64,000 nucleotides of DNA from Roseivirga thermotolerans (GTDB taxonomy: Bacteria > Bacteroidota > Bacteroidia > Cytophagales > Cyclobacteriaceae): positions 764,239 to 828,238 of the forward strand of contig NZ_BNAG01000002.1 in NCBI RefSeq assembly GCF_014653175.1, given 5' to 3'. A model generated the notes under the pieces. That model made no database searches. It saw only the letters and a list, made by a program, of their open reading frames with translations, and was not told where the DNA came from. A program made the position numbers and the translations under genes. Shown here piece by piece: positions 56,517 to 64,000 of the stretch. Positions within the stretch are counted from its first letter, which is position 1. The number at the start of each line of letters is the position of its first letter.

Positions 56517-56972
56517 ATGGCAGGAGAAACCGAAAACAATGTATGGCCAATGCCCAAGTTTAGGTTCACCGTAGACTGGGGAACCATTGCACAAAACATA
56601 GCCTTTCAGGAGGTTTCAGGGCTTGAGGCCGAAACACAAATTATAGAATATCGGGCCAGTAATAGTGCTCAGTTTAGCACTATTAAGATGCCGGGTATAG
56701 CCAAGTATGGCAACGTAACTATGAAGCGAGGCATTTTTGTCAAAGACAACTCCTTCTGGAACTGGTACAATCAGATTAAGATGAATACCATAAAACGGCA
56801 AACCGTTACCATTAAGCTTCTCGATGAATCGGGGAAGCCAACCATGGTATGGACGCTAACCAATGCATGGCCCACCAAAATTACCGGTACTGACCTGAAG
56901 TCTGACGGTAATGAGGTAGCTGTAGATACCATTGAAATAGCCCATGAAGGGCTCACAATTGCTAACTCTTAA
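56517..56972 (+). CDS. Inner tube protein 1 (Pvc1-like, gp19 family)
   Basis: The 151 residues match the phage T4 gp19 tube family: PMPKFRFTVDWG, FQEVSGLEAETQIIEYRAS, KYGNVTMKRGIF and the final VDTIEIAHEGLTI. Subunits form hexameric rings stacked inside the sheath. It lies directly after the sheath gene and, as the shorter-spaced and more canonical of two tube genes, is the better candidate for the bulk tube protein. Confidence 0.93.
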   Translation: MAGETENNVWPMPKFRFTVDWGTIAQNIAFQEVSGLEAETQIIEYRASNSAQFSTIKMPGIAKYGNVTMKRGIFVKDNSFWNWYNQIKMNTIKRQTVTIKLLDESGKPTMVWTLTNAWPTKITGTDLKSDGNEVAVDTIEIAHEGLTIANS

Positions 56973-56992
56973 CCTTTTGAACTAAGCTAGCC

Positions 56993-57436
56993 ATGGATTA
57001 TCCGGCTCCGTCATTTTACTTTTCTTTATCCTTCGATGGTATATCCGGAGATGCCGATGCCGGCTTTCAGGAGGCTTCGGGCATTAGTGCCGAAATAGAA
57101 ACAGAGGAGGTGGCCAATGGAGGAGACAATACTTTTAAGTATAAACTTCCTAAGGCTACTAAGTATTCGAATTTGGTTCTCAAAAGAGGCATTCTGTCGC
57201 CAAATTCGGCACTTACCCAGTGGTGTATAGAAACACTGACATCAGGGCTGGACTCAGCCATTAAAACCAAGTCGATTAATCTTTCCTTGCTTAATGCGGA
57301 TAAGTCGCCCCTGATGACCTGGAATTTTGTGAATGCTTATCCGGTAAAATGGAACATTTCGGATCTAAAGTCACAAGAAGATGGCATAGTGGTGGAAACG
57401 CTAGAGTTTGCCTACAACTCATTTAAAAAGTCTTAA
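56993..57436 (+). CDS. Inner tube protein 2 (Pvc5-like)
   Basis: A 147-residue paralogue of the previous protein: FYFSLSFDGISGDADAGFQE, EIETEEVANGGDNTFKYKLP and KYSNLVLKRGILSPN, ending VVETLEFAYNSF. In PVC and AFP a second tube protein of this type forms the rings nearest the spike and initiates assembly. The more acidic N-terminal strand fits such an adaptor role. It is 20 bases after tube 1. Confidence 0.92.
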   Translation: MDYPAPSFYFSLSFDGISGDADAGFQEASGISAEIETEEVANGGDNTFKYKLPKATKYSNLVLKRGILSPNSALTQWCIETLTSGLDSAIKTKSINLSLLNADKSPLMTWNFVNAYPVKWNISDLKSQEDGIVVETLEFAYNSFKKS

Positions 57437-57443
57437 CAGCCTT

Positions 57444-57608
57444 ATGCCAGTAGAAATCAAAGAACTCATCATTAGGACTAACATAGTGGCCAATCAAGGA
57501 CGCCCTTCCTCGAGAGAGAAAAAGCTCACAGATAAGGAAAAGCGTGAGTTGATTGAAAGCTGTGTTCATCAGGTGGTTAAAATCATAGAACGTAACAAAG
57601 AGCGATAA
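57444..57608 (+). CDS. DUF5908 small protein of the injection system (Pvc6-like position)
   Basis: Start at ATG 57444 gives 54 residues beginning MPVEIKELIIRTNI, the DUF5908 signature, and continuing as a charged helix ending ESCVHQVVKIIERNKER. A longer in-frame start at 57408 lies inside the tube gene and is unlikely. It overlaps the next gene by one base (TAATG). Function is unknown; its place matches the small Pvc6 gene. Confidence 0.85.
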   Translation: MPVEIKELIIRTNIVANQGRPSSREKKLTDKEKRELIESCVHQVVKIIERNKER

Positions 57609-58261
57609 TGGCATTGAAGCAACTTATGATAAGGGCTTTTAAGGATGATACTTTTGGATCGGAGATAGGGAGTTATACGGCTATGCTCAATCCGGAGTCT
57701 TACACCCAAAGCTATAATATAAGCTACAATGAAGAACAGGCTCCGGGAACCCCGGAGGCTACTTTGAAGTATGAAAAATCTACTCCAACCACGCTTAAGT
57801 TCGACCTTATATTTGACGCCACCGGGGTGGTCAATACCAGTGTTACTGATGTAGGCAGCGAAATACAGAAATTTCGAAAGGTAGTTTATGATTACAATGG
57901 CAACATTCATAGTCCTAATTACCTGGAAGTAACCTGGGGAAATGCACTGGTTTATCAGTGTAAGCTTACTGGTATGACGGTGAATTACACACTCTTTAAA
58001 TCAGATGGAACTCCCTTGCGGGCTAAGGTTACGGTAGACTTTAAGGAGTACGTAGCGCCCACCAAACCTATCAAAGACAATTCACCGGATATGACCCATG
58101 TGAAAACAGTGGTCTCTGGCGACTTGTTGCCATCACTCACATACAATGTATATGGCGATGAAACGCACCTGCTAAAGGTTGCCGAGCACAATAAGCTCGA
58201 TTCCATTCTCCACCTTAAGTCAGGCTCTACCCTTTATTTTCCACCATTAGCTTCACAGTAA
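57608..58261 (+). CDS. LysM-domain tube/hub protein (Pvc7-like)
   Basis: Residues about 1-155 are the CIS-tube domain (YTAMLNPESYTQSYNISYNE near the start, FDLIFDATGVV following). Residues about 170-217 are a LysM-like fold (LTYNVYGDETHLLKVAEHN). In T4 terms it resembles gp53/gp54-type connectors between tube and baseplate hub, and the LysM part there has lost peptidoglycan binding in favour of assembly. One base separates it from the spike gene. Confidence 0.9.
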   Translation: MALKQLMIRAFKDDTFGSEIGSYTAMLNPESYTQSYNISYNEEQAPGTPEATLKYEKSTPTTLKFDLIFDATGVVNTSVTDVGSEIQKFRKVVYDYNGNIHSPNYLEVTWGNALVYQCKLTGMTVNYTLFKSDGTPLRAKVTVDFKEYVAPTKPIKDNSPDMTHVKTVVSGDLLPSLTYNVYGDETHLLKVAEHNKLDSILHLKSGSTLYFPPLASQ

Positions 58262-58262
58262 C

Positions 58263-60053
58263 ATGCCTTCAGCACCGGTAAGTAGCGAAACGTATTTGAT
58301 CACCTACCAAGTGTTGGCGAACGGTAGCCCTATTGATTCTACCTATAATGTCACTTCTATAAATATTCAGAAGGAGGTAAATAAAATAGCTACCTGTGAA
58401 ATAGTGGTGTTAGATGGGAGTGCTTCGCAAGAAGACTTTCCAATCAGCGATTCAGACACTTTTGTTCCGGGTACTTCCATTGAAGTAAAAATGGGCTATG
58501 AGAGTCACAATGAAACCGTGTTTAAAGGAATTGTGCTTCGTCAGGGCCTTCGTGTAATGGGCGGACAAGGGCCCGTTTTGGAGGTGGTGTGCAAAGATGA
58601 AGCGGTAAAAATGACCGTTGGCAGAAAGAATGCTTACTATAAAGACACAACCGATAGTGATGCCATAAGTAAAGTAATTGGAAACTATGGAGGCCTAACA
58701 GCTGATGTATCTTCCACTTCAGGCCAGCTACCCGAAATTGTTCAGTACTATGCCACTGATTGGGATTTTATACTTTCCAGGGCAGAGTTCAATGGTATGA
58801 TAGTAACTACTGAAAGCGGAAAGGTTTCAGTAAAAGACCCTGACAGTGAAACCACTGAAGTTTTAGAGGTGGTCTATGGGCAGGATATTCTTGATTTTGA
58901 TGCATCGGTAGATGCGCTTAATCAATATAAATCGGTGAAAGCCAATGCCTGGGATATGAAAAATCAGCAAATCATATCGGGGCAGTCAAGCCTTTCAGAT
59001 TACTCTCAAGGCAATATTTCGAACAGCAAACTGGCCGAAGTGATTGGTCTTAGCGACTTTGAATTGCAGTCTACCGCTCCCTTAGATTCAGGTAGTCTCA
59101 ACACATGGGCCAAAGCACAAACCACCAAGTCTAAGTATGCGAAAATAAGGGGTTCGGTGAGTTTTCAGGGCAATGCAAAAGCCTTGCCTGGCACGCTCAT
59201 TAGTATAGGTGGTATGGGAGGGCGATTTAATGGGAAAGCCTTTATTTCCGGGGTAGAGCATAAGCTTTCCGCTGGTAACTGGATCACGGAAGTGCAAATG
59301 GGAATTTCTCCCGACTGGTTTACTTCTCAGGTGCGCATGCAAGCACCTCTGGCATCAGGGCAGCTGCCCGGAATCCAAGGACTTCAAAATGGTACGGTAA
59401 AGCAGATCAATGAAGATCCGGATGGTGAATTCAGAGTGCTGGTAGACGTACCCATAATTGCGCCCGGAGGTGATGGAGTGTGGGCACGATACGCCAATTT
59501 TTACGCAACCAATGAGGCCGGCTCCTTCTTTTATCCTGAGGTTGGCGATGAAGTGGTATTGGGTTTTCTTAATGATGATCCCAGGTACCCCATAGTTCTT
59601 GGCTCATTGTACAATAGCAATAGCAAAAACGCGCCTTACACGCCCGATGAGACCAATAGTACTAAGGCGATAGTTACCAAGAATAAACTCAAACTGATTT
59701 TTGATGATGAAAACAAAGTGGTGACCATTATAACTCCTGGCGAAAACCAAATGGTGTGGAGCGATCAGGATCAGAGCATCACCATTAAAGATCAGAATGA
59801 AAATTCAATAGAAATGTCATCGTCTGGGATCACTATAAAAAGTGCCTCCAGCATGACTCTGCAAGCGGCTGAGTCCATTACCATGAAGGCAGGCGAAAGT
59901 GTCACTGTTCAAGGTGGGGAGTCAGTATCCATACAAGGGGCGAGCATTAGTGCTCAGGCCGATATGGAAGCATCGATTGAGGGAGGAACCAGCACATCGA
60001 TTTCAGGAGGTACAGAAGTTTCCATTAGTGGAGCTATGGTAATGATTAATTAA
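58263..60053 (+). CDS. VgrG-like spike protein (Pvc8-like, gp27-gp5 fusion)
   Basis: Residues about 1-370 are the gp27-like hub part (late control D family), and about 375-470 form the gp5 OB-fold (GTVKQINEDPDGEFRVLVDV, YPEVGDEVVLGFLNDDPRYP). Residues about 490-596 make a beta-helix of short repeats (SMTLQAAESITMKAGESVTV and onward) ending ISGAMVMIN. The trimer forms the needle at the tip of the tube. No extra effector domain follows the helix. Confidence 0.95.
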   Translation: MPSAPVSSETYLITYQVLANGSPIDSTYNVTSINIQKEVNKIATCEIVVLDGSASQEDFPISDSDTFVPGTSIEVKMGYESHNETVFKGIVLRQGLRVMGGQGPVLEVVCKDEAVKMTVGRKNAYYKDTTDSDAISKVIGNYGGLTADVSSTSGQLPEIVQYYATDWDFILSRAEFNGMIVTTESGKVSVKDPDSETTEVLEVVYGQDILDFDASVDALNQYKSVKANAWDMKNQQIISGQSSLSDYSQGNISNSKLAEVIGLSDFELQSTAPLDSGSLNTWAKAQTTKSKYAKIRGSVSFQGNAKALPGTLISIGGMGGRFNGKAFISGVEHKLSAGNWITEVQMGISPDWFTSQVRMQAPLASGQLPGIQGLQNGTVKQINEDPDGEFRVLVDVPIIAPGGDGVWARYANFYATNEAGSFFYPEVGDEVVLGFLNDDPRYPIVLGSLYNSNSKNAPYTPDETNSTKAIVTKNKLKLIFDDENKVVTIITPGENQMVWSDQDQSITIKDQNENSIEMSSSGITIKSASSMTLQAAESITMKAGESVTVQGGESVSIQGASISAQADMEASIEGGTSTSISGGTEVSISGAMVMIN

Positions 60054-60058
60054 GCCAA

Positions 60059-60358
60059 ATGCCACCAGCAGCACGCCTTACCGATTTTCATGAATGCCCG
60101 ATGGAAGATCCGGCCCCGGTGCCAATACCCCATGTGGGAGGCCCCATTGTAGGACCTGGTGCTCCAACGGTAATCATTGCGGGTATGCCAGCCTCTGTGG
60201 TAGGCGATATGCTCGTATGTGTAGGCCCGCCCGATGCCGTGGTTAAAGGCAGTACCACGGTGATGATTGAGGGCCGACCGGCAGCCCGTATGGGCGATGA
60301 AACAGCACATGGAGGTACCATACTTACCGGTGCACCAACAGTAATGATAGGAGGATAA
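60059..60358 (+). CDS. PAAR-domain spike tip protein
   Basis: The 99 residues have repeated PAAR-type turns: VGGPIVGPGAPTVIIAGMPA, MLVCVGPPDAVVKGS and ILTGAPTVMIGG. Candidate zinc ligands are His11, His25, Cys54 and His84, matching the three-His, one-Cys set of known PAAR tips. It caps the VgrG needle. It follows the spike gene by five bases and precedes gp25 by three. Confidence 0.93.
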   Translation: MPPAARLTDFHECPMEDPAPVPIPHVGGPIVGPGAPTVIIAGMPASVVGDMLVCVGPPDAVVKGSTTVMIEGRPAARMGDETAHGGTILTGAPTVMIGG

Positions 60359-60361
60359 GGC

Positions 60362-60787
60362 ATGGACGATTTTTCTAAGAAAACATTTCTGGGTTCAGGA
60401 TGGGGTTCGCCTCCAACCTTTGTAAAAGGTGCTAATCAGGTAATTATGACCAAGGATGTGGCTAACATTAACCAAAACCTTTCTGTTCTTTTTAAAACCA
60501 AAAGAGGAGAACGGGCGCTCAATCCTAACTATGGTTCTCAATTGAATAAGTTCATTTTTGCAGCTCAGTCGGGTATTGCCACTAAAGAAATTGAGAGCTC
60601 GCTCAAACGCACAATTCAATTTTATGAACCGCGTATTCTGGTCGATGAAATAGCTATTCAACTACGCAATGAGGAAAATGGCATTATCATTATTTCGGTT
60701 TCTTACACCCTTAGAAAGGTGAATTCCCGCCACAATTTTGTCTTTCCATTCTACATCAATGAAGGCACTTATCTGGATACTAAATGA
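60362..60787 (+). CDS. gp25-like baseplate protein (Pvc9-like)
   Basis: The 141 residues fit the GPW/gp25 family: NINQNLSVLFKTKRGERALN at the start of the core, PNYGSQLNKFIF, then IEIQ-type strands. The protein sits in the inner baseplate and nucleates the sheath. Its stop overlaps the start of the large baseplate gene by four bases (ATGA). Confidence 0.93.
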   Translation: MDDFSKKTFLGSGWGSPPTFVKGANQVIMTKDVANINQNLSVLFKTKRGERALNPNYGSQLNKFIFAAQSGIATKEIESSLKRTIQFYEPRILVDEIAIQLRNEENGIIIISVSYTLRKVNSRHNFVFPFYINEGTYLDTK

Positions 60788-63700
60788 GTAGCCTTCACCT
60801 CCATAGAGCCCCCTTTGATTTCTTGAGTAGCAGCCAGAATGCCCTCATCAATCCATATTTAGACCCTAAGAAAGTGAAGTTGGATGAGCGCAGAGATACC
60901 GAGCTAATGGCTTTTCTTTCGAAACTGGCTGAACAGTTCTGGTACTACGATACTAACGACCAAAAACAAGGGGATTGGAGCGATTTTTTTAAAACCGACC
61001 TCACAGCCTTGTTGGCTACAATTAGTGAGCATTCCAAAGAAGACGAATACGACCGTGTACTCAATTTTTTAAACGGGATACCCTATACCGTAGAAAAGGC
61101 CAATCAGGCTGAGTTTTTATGGCTGATTTTTGAACGGGTTTTTAAAACGGCTCTTGAGGTTAACCAGTGGTACTATGTGATGACTCAATTCCATGTAAAC
61201 CACTCGTTTCAAACCTATCTCAATCAAATGATATGGCAGAAGCTTAGCTTCTGCTTTAACCGCATTTACTCACTGTATTTTGAGGCGGTTAGACAAGAAG
61301 TGATTGACGACAAAGAAAAGATAGATGATCTGTTTAAAAAGCTTCAAGGGTTGCAGGCTATATGGAATTTTGAACCATTTCCTACTACGAAAGACCTAAG
61401 CAAATATCATTCTGGAAAAAGAGGGAAGGCTTACTTCAAAGCTTTGGAAAGTTCAATAAAGGACTTTTACAATCTCTACGGCTCCATTACCCAACATGCC
61501 CGAAAAGCCTACTATAATAGCCTGAAGAGTGGTACTGTGGAGCCCCACATAGCCTTAATTTCAGCTTTTTTAAAGGTGTATAAGCACCAGCAAAAGGCCC
61601 TCAATAAGTTGGTGCCAAAGCATTTACAGTTTTACTATGAAGATGTGCTCGATTTTCGAAAGCTCGGTGCCCAACCCGATAATACTTACCTGTTGTTTAG
61701 CCTGAACAAAGGTCAAACACCTTATGGACTTAAAGCCAAAACCCAATTAGCGGCTGGGGCAGATTCCCAAGGCAATCCACTTGTTTTTGAGACACGCAAA
61801 GAGCTATTGGTGGTGCCTTCTGTGATTGGGCAATACCTTACCATGTTATCATCCGGAGATGAAGGCGCAGCTGATGGTCTGGCTAAGACCTTTTATACTT
61901 CTGAGGTAACGGGTTATGGGCAACCCGTTATCGATAAAAACACAGGTAAGTACGAAGACTTTTACATGTTTGGACAGCCCGATCAGGCGTCTGTAAACAC
62001 GTTACCTAAAGCCATACTTGGTTTTGCCCTTGCTTCTCCGGAACTGTGGGTTGAAGGGGGAGAGCGTCAGCTTAAAATTACCTTCAATCTGCCTACAGAT
62101 GGTCAAACAGAGCCGGATAAGACGATGAACAGTACGACTGTGGATCTATCTTCTCTTCTCGATGTTTCGATTACAGGAGAAAAGAAGTGGCTGCAGCCAT
62201 CGTGTTACACGGCCATACTTACCGGCAACCAACTAGAGCTCACCCTCGGTTTAGACCGAGGGGTTGCGTCCGTAAGCGGTTACAACACTAAAACACACGG
62301 ACCGGGTTATAACACCTCCTGGCCGGTACTAAAGGCCCAATTGACCCAAAACGGTACTAGTACCAGTTGCACAACCCAAAAGGCAAATGAGTTAAATACC
62401 CAAAATGCTTATCAGGTATTATCGTCTATTGATTTCACCACTTTTACCATAGAGACTAGTGTAAAAGACCTTACAAACATTAGTCTAATGGCTGGTGCAC
62501 AAAGTGTACCCGCCACTGCTACCATAACCCCATTCGGAAGTGTTCCGGCTGTTGGCTCTCGTTTGCTTGTTGGTAACTACGAAGCTTTTATAAAGCACAC
62601 TCAGTCCATGTGTATCAACATGAGTTGGGTCAACCTACCATCTGCTAAAGAGTTTAGTGAGTACTATGAGGCCTACAACGCCTATCTCAAAGTCAATCCG
62701 CCTGCTTCGGGCAAGTTTACTTTTTCACTTGATGCTTATACTTGCGATTTTTCCTGGTTAGACCAGGGGCAATGGCAAAGTGGAGCGGCTGATGTGGAGC
62801 TGTTTGGAAATAGCACCTGTCCTATATCAGATCAGACTACGGAGGGTGGAGATTCCAAAAACTCTAAAGAGAAGAAGTATTTGTTCTGCCAGATTGTTCA
62901 TTGGTTATGGGGTATTATCAAAAGATTAAATCCTAAGCACAAAAAGCCCAAAGTTTCTACTCCGGAGACTACTTCCATAAACTACAATGTAGGGCTGGAC
63001 AACAATCTAGAACCCGACTATACGCTCAATTCTTCATTGAAATACTCGGATAAATCGAAATCGGGTTTTGTCGGACTCACGCTTACTCAGCCTGAACAGG
63101 CATTTGGCAATGAACTTTATCCGAAGGTGGTTTCGGCAGTTACCATGCAAAATACCATGAGTGCCGCCAAGAAGTTTACACTTGGCAGCTCAATTAAAAA
63201 ATTTCTTACTCTGGCGCCCATACTTCTTCTGATAGCCATCATTCTTGGACTAGTTGGAACGGTGAGCATTCCGAAAAAAACGCTGAGTTTGTTTAAGAAA
63301 GAGCTAACCATTGAAAAAGGTGCGATTACCATTAGTTCCGATAGCGTAACCATCGCTCACCAAAGCATTGGTGTAAATGGGAAGGCACCGGCATTTCCCA
63401 AAAGTAACCGAACGGTAAAAACTACTGTAGTTCTGCTGGTTCTGGTGGCTCTTGTGATTGTGTACAAATTCTTTCTTAGCCGTAAAACCTTTAAATCCGT
63501 TCCCAATAAACCATACATACCCAAGGCAAAAGACATATCGCTGTCATATACTGCCTCTTATACAGTTACACCCGGGGCCGATTCAAATCATCAATTTTAT
63601 CGCCTGCATCCCTACGGTATAGAACAGGCGCAAAAACAGTCAAAGCAGACTCTAATTGCTCAATACCCTGCAAGCGGATATGTGTTCCTGGGGTTCGATT

Positions 63701-64000
63701 CACTGATTCCCAACATCACTCTGACGCTTTTCCTTGGAGTGGAAGATAGACAGGACACCACCATTTCGGATGACTTTCACTCTGTTGGGGTAGAATATCT
63801 TACCTCCAATGGCTGGCTTTCTACACAGGTTTTGACGGACTCTACTTACGGTTTGAACAAAACCGGAACCATTACATTTCAGATAGCTGATGATGCAGCG
63901 AAGAACAACTCTATAATGCCTGCCAATTGCTATTGGGTGCGTCTTTCAGGTACTCGGTTGCAGGTAAACCAAACTAAACTCACAGTGATGGCTACCAATG
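60784..64000 (+). CDS. Large baseplate protein (Pvc11/Pvc12-like) with two internal membrane-helix candidates, 3' partial
   Basis: An uninterrupted frame from ATG 60784 reaches the window end (1072 codons), so the C terminus is missing. The helical N-terminal part (about 1-280) leads to VPKHLQFYYEDVLDFRKLGA and LKAKTQLAAGADSQGN. Later come FGSVPAVGSRLLVGNYEAF and LTQPEQAFGNELYPKVV, which I recognise as landmarks of the large Bacteroidota CIS baseplate proteins. Residues 807-827 (FLTLAPILLLIAIILGLVGT) and 880-898 (TTVVLLVLVALVIVYKFFL) are strongly hydrophobic and flanked by Lys/Arg, with a ~52-residue polar loop between. After them VPNKPYIPKAKDISLSYTAS resumes the baseplate sequence. A weaker segment LFCQIVHWLWGIIKRL lies at 700-715. 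Whether it equals Pvc11 or Pvc12 is not settled. Confidence 0.85.
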   Translation, partial: MSSLHLHRAPFDFLSSSQNALINPYLDPKKVKLDERRDTELMAFLSKLAEQFWYYDTNDQKQGDWSDFFKTDLTALLATISEHSKEDEYDRVLNFLNGIPYTVEKANQAEFLWLIFERVFKTALEVNQWYYVMTQFHVNHSFQTYLNQMIWQKLSFCFNRIYSLYFEAVRQEVIDDKEKIDDLFKKLQGLQAIWNFEPFPTTKDLSKYHSGKRGKAYFKALESSIKDFYNLYGSITQHARKAYYNSLKSGTVEPHIALISAFLKVYKHQQKALNKLVPKHLQFYYEDVLDFRKLGAQPDNTYLLFSLNKGQTPYGLKAKTQLAAGADSQGNPLVFETRKELLVVPSVIGQYLTMLSSGDEGAADGLAKTFYTSEVTGYGQPVIDKNTGKYEDFYMFGQPDQASVNTLPKAILGFALASPELWVEGGERQLKITFNLPTDGQTEPDKTMNSTTVDLSSLLDVSITGEKKWLQPSCYTAILTGNQLELTLGLDRGVASVSGYNTKTHGPGYNTSWPVLKAQLTQNGTSTSCTTQKANELNTQNAYQVLSSIDFTTFTIETSVKDLTNISLMAGAQSVPATATITPFGSVPAVGSRLLVGNYEAFIKHTQSMCINMSWVNLPSAKEFSEYYEAYNAYLKVNPPASGKFTFSLDAYTCDFSWLDQGQWQSGAADVELFGNSTCPISDQTTEGGDSKNSKEKKYLFCQIVHWLWGIIKRLNPKHKKPKVSTPETTSINYNVGLDNNLEPDYTLNSSLKYSDKSKSGFVGLTLTQPEQAFGNELYPKVVSAVTMQNTMSAAKKFTLGSSIKKFLTLAPILLLIAIILGLVGTVSIPKKTLSLFKKELTIEKGAITISSDSVTIAHQSIGVNGKAPAFPKSNRTVKTTVVLLVLVALVIVYKFFLSRKTFKSVPNKPYIPKAKDISLSYTASYTVTPGADSNHQFYRLHPYGIEQAQKQSKQTLIAQYPASGYVFLGFDSLIPNITLTLFLGVEDRQDTTISDDFHSVGVEYLTSNGWLSTQVLTDSTYGLNKTGTITFQIADDAAKNNSIMPANCYWVRLSGTRLQVNQTKLTVMATN

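Noticed and set aside
57408-57443. A longer start for the DUF5908 protein
   Set aside because: It lies inside the tube-protein gene and precedes the family-typical MPVEIKELIIR start.
63117-63353. A minus-strand open frame of 78 codons inside the large baseplate gene
   Set aside because: It lies wholly within the hydrophobic-insert region of a clearly coding plus-strand frame, has no family features, and is a shadow of codon bias.

Overview
The window is from a member of the Bacteroidota, most likely a Cytophagales-type bacterium. The support is a type IX secretion (T9SS) gliding-type C-terminal domain next to a PorP/SprF protein, a second T9SS sorting tail, a DUF5916 outer-membrane protein, a large family of MacB/FtsX-type permeases, and sigma-54 regulators with the GAFTDA loop. 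Genes are dense; no gap exceeds about 215 bases. I saw no rRNA, tRNA, CRISPR array or insertion sequence.

Layout. 1-3246: 3' end of a repeat-rich T9SS adhesin and its PorP/SprF partner, the latter with an unusual SPOR-like tail. 3420-8318: cation/proton antiporter, vanadium-haloperoxidase-like secreted enzyme, SGNH hydrolase. 8384-11461: PadR regulator translationally coupled to an FtsX permease, with a candidate operator. 11524-25218: mostly housekeeping and envelope genes (MtfA-like peptidase, DUF5916 protein, tricorn-type protease, SpmA/SpmB fusion, RsmE, GT39-like transferase, acyl-CoA-binding protein, small beta-barrel, M61 peptidase). 25320-36344: a histidine kinase / sigma-54 regulator pair, divergent from three FtsX permeases. 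36370-41710: Spy-like protein, MnmA, secreted WD40 protein, lipoprotein, LspA. 41767-53401: a second kinase / sigma-54 regulator pair, divergent from an operon of three FtsX permeases with an M28 peptidase and a small membrane protein inside it. 53463-64000: the start of a contractile injection system (CIS) operon, cut by the window end.

Two systems stand out. First, both kinase/regulator loci have kinases with two membrane helices and almost no periplasmic part, next to permeases with large periplasmic domains. This recalls the Bce-type peptide-sensing modules of Firmicutes, but with a sigma-54 output. Seven double-FtsX permeases are present and no ATP-binding subunit is encoded in the window. 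Second, the CIS operon runs DUF4255 cap-like protein, unknown protein, sheath, two tubes, DUF5908, LysM tube/hub protein, VgrG spike, PAAR tip, gp25, and a large baseplate protein. That last protein carries an insert of about 100 residues with two strongly hydrophobic helices. This suggests the particle may be membrane-anchored rather than freely released.

Several starts were moved inward from the longest open frame because the longer forms began with TTG or placed residues ahead of a clear signal peptide or conserved N terminus.
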